DNA from: Halobacillus faecis | GTDB lineage: Bacteria; Bacillota; Bacilli; Bacillales; Halobacillaceae | DNA: 64,000 nt | Assembly: GCF_007991335.1 (NCBI RefSeq) | Contig: NZ_BJYD01000009.1 | Span: 1 to 64,000, forward strand | Direction: 5' to 3' | Shown: positions 26,807-33,374 of the stretch, one piece after another | Layout: every line of letters begins with the position of its first letter | Numbering within the stretch: the first letter of the stretch is position 1 | The notes under the pieces: generated by a model | What the model saw: only the letters and a program-made list of their open reading frames with translations | Told to the model about the DNA's origin: nothing | Database searches by the model: none | Translations under genes and position numbers: made by a program

Positions 26807-27992
26807 TTAAATTCACCTCACTTCCAGCTAACGCCGCTAGTACGGCTCCTCTCACAATTACCCCTTTCAGTTTTCCTTCTTCAATGACAGCTACAGGTAC
26901 CGGGGAATCATGGATAATATCGAAAATTTCCTGCATCGGTGTTTGAGGATCAACCTTTGGCACATCTGTGCGAAGAATCCCTTTCAAATTGTCTGAATCC
27001 TGCTTCACAGCAGCAGAAACGTCATCAGCCGTTACATATCCATGCAGATTTCTTTTGGCATCTGTTACATAGATGCTTGAAAGACCTTCTTTCCGCATCC
27101 GTTCAAGAGCTGTCCGCGGACCATGTTTTTGAATATCCACCGTTTCTGGTCGTTTCATAATATTTTCAGCCGTCAAGACTTTGGAACGGTCCACATCCTC
27201 AACGAACTTCTCAACGTAATCGTTTGCTGGATTCACTAGGATTTCTTCTGGTGTACCAATCTGAACAATGCGCCCGTCCTTCATGAGGGCAATACGGTCA
27301 CCGATTCTTAACGCCTCGTCGAGGTCATGGGTAATGAATAAAATGGTTTTCTTCATGGATTCTTGAAGCTCTAATAGTTCGTCCTGCATTTCCTTACGAA
27401 TCAATGGATCTAAGGCAGAAAAGGCTTCATCCATCAATAGAACTTCTGGGTCGTTTGCCAGAGCTCTTGCAAGACCAACACGCTGCTGCATCCCCCCGGA
27501 TAATTGACCAGGGAACTGGTGGATGTATCCTCCTAAACCAACCATCTCCAGAGATTTCTTCGCTTTTTCTTTCCGCTCATTTTTATCAATCCCTTGTACT
27601 TCAAGGCCAAACTCTGCGTTTTCCAATACCGTACGATGTGGGAAAAGACCAAAGCGCTGGAATACCATGCTCAACTTTTGGCGACGGACTTCCCGTAAAT
27701 CTTTACTGTCCATCTTGGCCAAGTCCTGACCATCAATATATACACTACCTTCTGTTGGTTCGATCAATCGGTTAATTAATCGGACGAGTGTCGATTTACC
27801 ACTCCCGGACAGTCCCATGATGACGAAGATTTCCCCTTCTTCTACATCAAAGGACGCGCGGTTAACACCGACAGTATTTCCGGTTTTTTCGAGAATATCT
27901 TCTTTTGATAAACCCTCATCTAAGTATTTGGTAGCTTTTTTAGCATTCTTACCGAAGATTTTCGATAAGTTTTCTACCTGAATGATCGGCAC
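26790..27992 (-). CDS. opuAA: Glycine-betaine ABC transporter ATPase OpuAA
   Basis: A ~400-aa ATPase with Walker [10 protein letters not shown], signature [15 protein letters not shown], Walker [14 protein letters not shown], and two C-terminal CBS domains (about residues 260-385) that in this family sense ionic strength. The GTG at 27992 follows GAGGTG at six-base spacing and gives an N-terminus that aligns with B. subtilis OpuAA; a longer form from GTG 28055 (421 aa, ribosome-binding site AGGTGA) is also possible. First gene of opuAA-AB-AC, divergent from a GbsR-type gene. Confidence 0.92.
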   Translation of the reverse strand: MPIIQVENLSKIFGKNAKKATKYLDEGLSKEDILEKTGNTVGVNRASFDVEEGEIFVIMGLSGSGKSTLVRLINRLIEPTEGSVYIDGQDLAKMDSKDLREVRRQKLSMVFQRFGLFPHRTVLENAEFGLEVQGIDKNERKEKAKKSLEMVGLGGYIHQFPGQLSGGMQQRVGLARALANDPEVLLMDEAFSALDPLIRKEMQDELLELQESMKKTILFITHDLDEALRIGDRIALMKDGRIVQIGTPEEILVNPANDYVEKFVEDVDRSKVLTAENIMKRPETVDIQKHGPRTALERMRKEGLSSIYVTDAKRNLHGYVTADDVSAAVKQDSDNLKGILRTDVPKVDPQTPMQEIFDIIHDSPVPVAVIEEGKLKGVIVRGAVLAALAGSEVNLNGFDS

Positions 27993-28134
27993 GTCTCTCA
28001 CCTCTTCTTTTTTGTTTATTATGGTACGTTTCATCTTTTTTATTTCCGTACTCACTCAATCACCTTACATAATGTAACCTATTTGTAATAGAAAGTTCAA
28101 ACGATAAATACTTTAAATCAAGAACAAAAATTAC

Positions 28135-28152
28135 GTACAGTTAAAACTGTAC
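28135..28152. promoter_or_regulatory. Palindrome in opuA-gbsR divergent region
   Basis: GTACAGTT-AA-AACTGTAC, a perfect 8-2-8 dyad in otherwise AT-rich sequence, 126 bp before the regulator gene and 80-140 bp before opuAA depending on start. It is a good candidate operator for the adjacent GbsR-type protein. The rest of the 28056-28277 interval is AT-rich, with no certain promoter. Confidence 0.65.
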
Positions 28153-28277
28153 AGAGTTTAAAGCATAGTTTACGCCATTTTACTTTTAAATCCTTTATAT
28201 TTAAGCCCTTTCAGTTATTTTTAAACAGATGGAAATTATAGTAATGTAGACTTAGATTTTTTGCGAAGGAGGATCTT

Positions 28278-28805
28278 ATGGTAGTAAAAGACCACCATTT
28301 CCTTGAAGACATGCATACGAAAGTCACACATGAATTTTCCAAAACACTGGAAATGTTTGGACTCACCCCAGCTGATGCTCGGCTGTTTGTTACTCTCTAT
28401 CTGCATCAGGGTCCAATGACATTAGATGAAATGAGCCAGGCTTTGGGGAAAAGTAAAACTTCTATGAGTACAGGTGTAAGAGGCTTATTGGACCAGGGGC
28501 TGGTCGAACGAGTATGGAAAAAAGGATTCCGTAAAGACCTTTATCAAGCGAACGAAAACTTATATCGGAATTTCATGTCTTCCTATATAAAGAAGTGGCA
28601 GTCAGCCGCAAATGGACAAAAGAACACAATTGAAAGCATGGAAGGTGAACTGAAAGACAGAATACAGAAATATAACAATCAAGAGGAAATGCAGCAGGCG
28701 GACCAACTTTACAGACGTATGGAAGATATGGTCCGTTTTCATGAATGGATCGCCGAAGCATTCAAAGAGTTAGACCCTAGTGATAACGATCACCCTTCTG
28801 ATTAA
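28278..28805 (+). CDS. GbsR/MarR-type regulator of betaine/choline uptake
   Basis: A 175-aa winged-helix protein. The DNA-binding part (about 30-100) holds GPMTLDEMSQALGKSKTSMSTGVRGL, and KKGFRKDLYQ lies in the wing; the C-terminal half is a long helical, aromatic-containing effector and dimer domain. It resembles GbsR and OpcR, which sense choline or betaines. Being divergent from opuA, it probably represses that operon and possibly itself. AAGGAGG precedes the start. Confidence 0.88.
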   Translation: MVVKDHHFLEDMHTKVTHEFSKTLEMFGLTPADARLFVTLYLHQGPMTLDEMSQALGKSKTSMSTGVRGLLDQGLVERVWKKGFRKDLYQANENLYRNFMSSYIKKWQSAANGQKNTIESMEGELKDRIQKYNNQEEMQQADQLYRRMEDMVRFHEWIAEAFKELDPSDNDHPSD

Positions 28806-28816
28806 CTCCTCTTTTT

Positions 28817-28862
28817 TAACATGCAGGGCCACCTTTTACCGTCTCTGCATGTTAATTTTATT
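28817..28862 (+). terminator. Terminator of GbsR-type gene
   Basis: A 10-bp perfect stem (28817-28826 with 28844-28853) with an 17-base loop, followed by ATTTTATTTT. Confidence 0.75.
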
Positions 28863-28986
28863 TTCAGCACATTATATCTTGATAATTTACTAAAATTTTA
28901 TATTATAATAAGTGGGAAACTCTTAGAAACTAATAGCCTATTGAGGATAGAATAGTTTTAAAAAATACCTTAAGAGGGTGAGGTAA

Positions 28987-29559
28987 ATGAAAGACAAAAT
29001 CTCAAAAAGAGAAGCCATTTTCTACAGTCATAAGATGGCTCAACTCTCCAAGGCGCTTTGGAAAGCCATTGAAAAGGACTGGCAGGAATGGATTAAGCCA
29101 TTCCAATTAAACATCAATGAACATCACATTTTATGGATTGCTTACCATTTGAAAGGTGCGAGCATTTCTGAGATTTCCAAGTATGGTGTCATGCATGTTT
29201 CAACCGCCTTCAATTTCTCAAAGAAGATGGAAGAGCGCGGCCTCCTTCAGTTTTCTAAACGTGAAAACGACAAAAGAAACACTTATGTAGAGTTAACTGA
29301 GGCAGGGATTGAACTTCTAGAAGCAACGCTGAATGAGTATAACCCAGAAGATAATTCTGTACTGAGAGGCGTTATGCCAATGACAGAAATGTATGGAAAG
29401 CTTCCTGAGTTCTTAGATTTATCTGCTTTGATCAAGGAGATCTATGGGGATGAATATATAGAAATCCTTGAACGTTCACTAGAAAACATTGAAGAGGAAC
29501 CACTCGTCCAACAACCAACGGATATTGAGGACTATAAGAAGAAATCAAAGTCCTCATAA
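28987..29559 (+). CDS. scoC: Transition-state regulator ScoC (Hpr)
   Basis: A 190-aa MarR-family regulator almost identical in its core to B. subtilis Hpr: [42 protein letters not shown] and [18 protein letters not shown] (recognition helix). ScoC represses extracellular protease genes, peptide transport and sporulation functions during transition to stationary phase. GAGGGTGAGG precedes the start. It is upstream of yhaI and prsA as in B. subtilis. Confidence 0.95.
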   Translation: MKDKISKREAIFYSHKMAQLSKALWKAIEKDWQEWIKPFQLNINEHHILWIAYHLKGASISEISKYGVMHVSTAFNFSKKMEERGLLQFSKRENDKRNTYVELTEAGIELLEATLNEYNPEDNSVLRGVMPMTEMYGKLPEFLDLSALIKEIYGDEYIEILERSLENIEEEPLVQQPTDIEDYKKKSKSS

Positions 29560-29577
29560 CAAATAGGACCCTAAACA

Positions 29578-29622
29578 AATAGAACCCTTTCCAGTAAACT
29601 CTTATTGGAAAGGGTTCTATTT
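29578..29622. terminator. Bidirectional terminator
   Basis: A 17-bp perfect stem (29578-29593 region with 29606-29622 region) between convergent scoC and yhaI; its right arm overlaps the yhaI stop. Confidence 0.8.
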
Positions 29623-29949
29623 ATAATGGAGACGATTGAGCAGGCTCGTCAATTCCGGGTAAAGTCCTTGCTGTTCAAGAGCTTCCAAGGTCTCTTCTAT
29701 AGGTAACTTATAACAAAGCATCCCGGCAAAGTGAATCATTAGATCCGCATGATTAATTAAGCCGTTTGCTACATCCTCTTCGTAACGCTCATTCAAAATT
29801 TCCAGCAATTGTAACGATTCCATATATTCTTTTCTTGTTAAGCTTTTTTCAATGACTAATTTCGTAAATGGATATTTCTTCATCTCTTCGACTTCTAGTA
29901 ACAAATTCAAGTGGAATGCAAAGGTTTCACATCGATTTCCCTTCTCCAA
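29617..29949 (-). CDS. yhaI: DUF1878 family protein YhaI
   Basis: A 110-aa, largely helical cytoplasmic protein. The FHLNLLLEVEEMKKYPFTKLVIEK segment and the C-terminal EQQGLYPELTSLLNRL align with B. subtilis YhaI (113 aa), also beside scoC. I chose the TTG at 29949, because GGAGGG lies five bases upstream and because the match to YhaI needs the sequence before the first internal ATG; the longer frame upstream is not family-like. Function is unknown. Confidence 0.8.
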   Translation of the reverse strand: MEKGNRCETFAFHLNLLLEVEEMKKYPFTKLVIEKSLTRKEYMESLQLLEILNERYEEDVANGLINHADLMIHFAGMLCYKLPIEETLEALEQQGLYPELTSLLNRLHYK

Positions 29950-30177
29950 AATACTCCCTCCACAACCTGCTGTCACCCTTGCCATGACAAGGTTTATTAG
30001 ATCTTTCAACAAAAGAATGAAAAGCAAGTGTTTTTTTTACAAAAAACCTATTGCTTTTTCTCTTCAAACATACTATTATTCGTCTTGTGCCAAACAAACG
30101 AAACATAAAACGTACTACTATCATATCGATATTCATAATAAATTCACAGTATTTTTTGTTGTAAGGGAGGGATTCTT

Positions 30178-30729
30178 ATGATGAACTGCTGGAAAACAGT
30201 AAACATCAATAAAGAATTCGGTCTGAACCGTGTTTACCTGATGTCATTTCTAACAGGACTACTATCATTCCTGATTTTATACCTGCCGTATTCAATGATT
30301 CACGGTACGCATGAGATGAATGATCACGGTTTTCTACCGTTGTTGGTTATTTTGTTTTTCTTACCATCGATGCACCGCTTGATGCATATGCTGCCATTAA
30401 TGCTCAGTTATAAGCGGTTGCGCGTTAAGTTCAAATTCAGAAAGCGCTATGTACCGACTTTCACCTATCAGTGCAAAACTCGACTATCAAAGAAGACGTC
30501 AATCATGATGGCTCTTGCACCAACATTTTTGATTACAGTTCCCGCACTCATCATGGGATATGTCTTCCCTCATTACTTTGCGTATCTCGTACTCTTTGCA
30601 TCTGTGAACATCGGATTATCTTTTTCTGATTTTCTCTATTTAAATTATTTCGCCAAAGCACCGAAAAAGTGCTTAATCGAGAATGCAAAAGAAGGCTACG
30701 ATATCTTAATTCAGCAGCCAAAAGCTTAA
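30178..30729 (+). CDS. DUF3267 membrane protein
   Basis: A 183-aa membrane protein with about four helices in the DUF3267 arrangement. Members of this family normally carry a zincin-like HExxH at the second helix; here the position reads MHRLMHML, so the glutamate is replaced by arginine. It is probably not an active protease, and may be structural. GGGAGGG precedes tandem ATG codons at 30178/30181. It is followed by its own terminator. Family call is from recall of the pattern. Confidence 0.75.
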   Translation: MMNCWKTVNINKEFGLNRVYLMSFLTGLLSFLILYLPYSMIHGTHEMNDHGFLPLLVILFFLPSMHRLMHMLPLMLSYKRLRVKFKFRKRYVPTFTYQCKTRLSKKTSIMMALAPTFLITVPALIMGYVFPHYFAYLVLFASVNIGLSFSDFLYLNYFAKAPKKCLIENAKEGYDILIQQPKA

Positions 30730-30730
30730 T

Positions 30731-30767
30731 AAAAACAACGTTCACTCCCTTGAACGTTGTTTTTTTA
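30731..30767 (+). terminator. Terminator of DUF3267 gene
   Basis: A 14-bp perfect stem (30731-30744 with 30751-30764) with loop CTCCCT and a run of Ts. Confidence 0.88.
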
Positions 30768-30810
30768 TGCCTTCTCACAAAATACATGGAAGGATCGTGG
30801 GAATCTTGAC

Positions 30811-30920
30811 TGCGCGATGTTTCGGGGTTCGTTCCCGCAATAGACGTCAGGGGTGGTTGGGAAGCTACTCCCCCAGCTCCATCTCCCAGACACTCGCTTT
30901 ATAAGCAAATCAGCAAAGAA
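30811..30920. repeat. Dispersed repeat, half copy C
   Basis: Sequence from GGGGTTCGTT (30824) through GGGGTGGTTGGGAAGCTAC, CCAGCTCCATC, CAGACACTCGC and ATCAGCAAAG is the reverse complement, with substitutions, of the right half of the 24.3-24.9 kb block. The other half is missing. No gene lies between 30768 and 31078. Confidence 0.8.
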
Positions 30921-31078
30921 CCATCCACAAACGGAAGCTTTAGTTTAAGTCGGAATTTGTCATTTTATTTCTGAATCAGACTTTTTTGTTCTAACCGGGA
31001 AATCCGACCTGCTTTTTTCTGTTCAATCCACCCAAACTTTGATAGAGTAGTTTCATAGGGAATAAAGGAGGTACCAAC

Positions 31079-31261
31079 ATGGCATTTGGATTCAGCTTGT
31101 ACGCGCTCGTCATTTTATTCGTGTTTAACTCACTCACACATTCCTTATGCACAAAGACGAAAATGTCGAACGAAAAACAAACACGTGTTTTCCGCACGAT
31201 CAACGTACTGATTACAATATTACTGATCTCTTCTTATGTGGAAGTGCTTAATACACTTTAA
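31079..31261 (+). CDS. Small membrane protein
   Basis: A 60-aa protein with two hydrophobic helices (residues 4-22 and 40-57) joined by a basic loop containing CTKTKMSNEKQTR. A near-perfect AAAGGAGG ribosome-binding site and an immediate strong terminator make a real gene likely. I do not recognise the family with certainty; B. subtilis has small unknown genes at this place upstream of prsA. Confidence 0.78.
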   Translation: MAFGFSLYALVILFVFNSLTHSLCTKTKMSNEKQTRVFRTINVLITILLISSYVEVLNTL

Positions 31262-31290
31262 AACAGGCCGAAGTTGGCCTGTTTTTTCTA
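31261..31290 (+). terminator. Terminator of small membrane protein gene
   Basis: AAAACAGGCC-GAAGTT-GGCCTGTTTTTT begins in the stop codon of the small gene. Confidence 0.88.
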
Positions 31291-31319
31291 TGTCTTTTTT
31301 GAATTGCTATATTTTCACA

Positions 31320-31353
31320 ACACATTATAGAACATTGCCTCTATAATGTGTTA
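31320..31353. promoter_or_regulatory. Dyad and possible promoter of prsA
   Basis: AACACATTATAG and CTATAATGTGTT form a perfect 12-bp inverted repeat with a 10-bp spacer. A TATAAT (31343-31348) lies in the right arm but with no good -35. The arrangement suggests an operator over a regulated promoter about 72 bp before the prsA start. Confidence 0.6.
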
Positions 31354-31424
31354 TATTTACTGATAGGCTGTGAGCAAATCTCTACGTCACGAAATTCACA
31401 ATAAGTTTTAGGAGTGTCAGGATT

Positions 31425-32354
31425 ATGAAAAAAATAGCCATCACTGCTGCATTAGCAGCGAGCGTATTCACCTTGTCAGCTTGTTCATCCAATGCAGATG
31501 AATCAGAAGTTGTTGTTGAAACCAACGGCGGAGAAGTAACGAAAGAAGAGTTCTATCAGGAATTGAAGTCTCAGTATGGGGAGCAAGTGCTTCAGACTCT
31601 TGTCATGAAAGAAGTTCTTGCCAACAATTATGAGGTTTCTGACGAAGAAGTAAACAAGGAACTAGAAACAATCAAAGAACAATACGGCGATAATTTTGAA
31701 AACATTCTTCAGCAAAATGGCTTTGCTGATGAAGAAGCTTTCAAAGAAACCATCCGTATGAGCCTATTGCAGGAAAAAGCGGCTTCTGAAGGAATCGAAA
31801 TATCAGAAGAAGAAATGAAAAATTATTATGACCGCATGAAGACAGAAGTTCAAGCGAGCCACATCCTAGTCTCTGATGAAGAAACAGCGAAAGAAGTGAA
31901 AGAAAAAATCGATAATGGAGAAGATTTCGGAGAGCTGGCTGCTGAATATTCTTCTGACGGTTCTGCACAGCAAGGCGGTAAGCTTGGCTGGTTTGGACCT
32001 GGAGAAATGGTTGCTGAATTTGAAGATAAAGCCTATGAACTAGAGCCAGGTGAAGTAAGTGAACCTGTTCAATCTCAATTTGGGTACCACGTCATCAAAG
32101 TGACAGACAAGCGTGATAAAGAAGACGTTGAATCTTATGAAGATATGAAAGATGAAATTAAGCGCACGTTGACGAGCCAGAAAGTCGATCAGGCTGAGCT
32201 TCAGAAGAAAATGGATGAGCTTATGCAGAACTCTGAAATTGACGTAAAAATCGATGAGTTTGAAGGTCTCTTTGATAAAGAGGAAGCTCCAGTAGAAGAA
32301 GGTACAAATCCAGAGGGAAATAACTCAGAAGAAGGTTCTTCTGAAGAAGAATAA
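31425..32354 (+). CDS. prsA: Foldase lipoprotein PrsA
   Basis: A 309-aa lipoprotein peptidyl-prolyl isomerase that folds proteins after export. It has a signal peptide with lipobox LSAC (Cys20), an N-terminal chaperone region, a parvulin domain (about 143-230, ASHILVSDEETA through FGYHVIKV) and an acidic, Glu-rich tail (EEAPVEEGTNPEGNNSEEGS) that is longer than usual and fits a salt-adapted host. GGAG precedes the start. It faces yhaL convergently. Confidence 0.95.
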   Translation: MKKIAITAALAASVFTLSACSSNADESEVVVETNGGEVTKEEFYQELKSQYGEQVLQTLVMKEVLANNYEVSDEEVNKELETIKEQYGDNFENILQQNGFADEEAFKETIRMSLLQEKAASEGIEISEEEMKNYYDRMKTEVQASHILVSDEETAKEVKEKIDNGEDFGELAAEYSSDGSAQQGGKLGWFGPGEMVAEFEDKAYELEPGEVSEPVQSQFGYHVIKVTDKRDKEDVESYEDMKDEIKRTLTSQKVDQAELQKKMDELMQNSEIDVKIDEFEGLFDKEEAPVEEGTNPEGNNSEEGSSEEE

Positions 32355-32362
32355 TAAAGACC

Positions 32363-32394
32363 AAAAGCCAGGTGAATCATTCACCTGGCTTTTA
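32363..32394. terminator. Bidirectional terminator
   Basis: A 13-bp stem (32363-32375 with 32381-32393) between convergent prsA and yhaL. Confidence 0.82.
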
Positions 32395-32589
32395 TTCTGA
32401 CATCATGGCATCTCTTTTACCCCGCCGCTCTTTCTCTTTCTCAATCCGCTTCAAATACACTTGACCTTCCCTTTCGATATACTCTTGTTCGAGATTGTGC
32501 TCCGCTCTCATGGCGCGGATGGCCATATATCCGCTTATGAAAATAAAGACAATGCACAGAAAGACCCAAATCGGAAGACCGAATAACAT
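32392..32589 (-). CDS. yhaL: Sporulation protein YhaL
   Basis: A 65-aa protein with one membrane helix (residues 7-25) followed by a charged, mainly basic helix (LEQEYIEREGQVYLKRIEKEKERRGKRD). It corresponds to B. subtilis YhaL by size, pattern and place next to prsA; there it is sporulation-related. GGAGG precedes the start. Confidence 0.85.
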   Translation of the reverse strand: MLFGLPIWVFLCIVFIFISGYMAIRAMRAEHNLEQEYIEREGQVYLKRIEKEKERRGKRDAMMSE

Positions 32590-32682
32590 AAATTCATCCT
32601 CCCTGCTCCTTTTGTCTCTAGTCTATGAGAGACCGCAAACAAATATGATACAAGCTCCCGCGTGTTGTTCATAAAGGCCAAC

Positions 32683-32733
32683 AAAAAAATCCGATGTGCA
32701 CAGCTAACAAGCTATCCACATCGGATTTTTTAC
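32683..32733 (-). terminator. Terminator of second GbsR-type gene
   Basis: A 15-bp stem (ATCCGATGTG core, 32683-32698 with 32717-32731) containing an inner AGCT dyad, with a strong run of As on its left (Ts on the minus strand). It overlaps the end of the gene. Confidence 0.8.
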
Positions 32734-33290
32734 TTTTTATCTTTTTGATCAATTTTGGGGACGTATTGGAAGATCTCCCCGGATTCTACCACATGAATGA
32801 ATCTCATCAGCCACCGATAGTAATTTTGGGCATATTCCAGTCGATCAATGTCTTCTGTTATTTTTGCCTGAAGATCTTCGTCCGTGGTCTTCTCCTTCAG
32901 CTCCAGAAGTTCCTGAATAGCTTCATCTGCTTCTTCAATATTCGTCTCCGTATGATGCCTCCAACGGCTTCCGAACAAGGAAGTGAAAGATTTATACCAA
33001 TCTTCTTCGGACTTGTATAAATCTTTACGGACTCCTTTTTTAAACGAAGGTTCTACCATCTTCATATCTGATAAAGCACGGACGCCTGTGGACATACTCG
33101 TCTTACTCATTTCCAAAGCTTCCCGCATGTCATCCAGGGTCATGGGTTCCTGTGAGAAGTACAGCACTCCATACAAGCGACCAATGGACGGGGTTACCCC
33201 ATAAAGGCTCATATTCTTAGCTATGACTTGAATAAATTGTTCAATCGTTTCTTCGTATTTGTTCCATTCTTTATTGTTCGTTTCTGGCAA
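32730..33290 (-). CDS. Second GbsR/MarR-type regulator
   Basis: A 186-aa winged-helix protein clearly paralogous to the one at 28.3 kb: EPMTLDDMREALEMSKTSMSTGVRAL and KKGVRKDLYK match its HTH and wing, while the effector half differs. In B. subtilis yhaM lies between yhaL and yhaN; here this gene occupies that interval. No betaine or choline gene is next to it, so targets are probably distant (for example choline oxidation or another Opu system). Weak GAGGG-like ribosome-binding site precedes the start. Confidence 0.86.
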   Translation of the reverse strand: MPETNNKEWNKYEETIEQFIQVIAKNMSLYGVTPSIGRLYGVLYFSQEPMTLDDMREALEMSKTSMSTGVRALSDMKMVEPSFKKGVRKDLYKSEEDWYKSFTSLFGSRWRHHTETNIEEADEAIQELLELKEKTTDEDLQAKITEDIDRLEYAQNYYRWLMRFIHVVESGEIFQYVPKIDQKDKK

Positions 33291-33374
33291 TGGAAACCCT
33301 CCATTTGCTTATTCCTCAGTAATCTTAAAACATTTTATCATTAATGTCCTTACATTGCGACCTTATTATCCATT

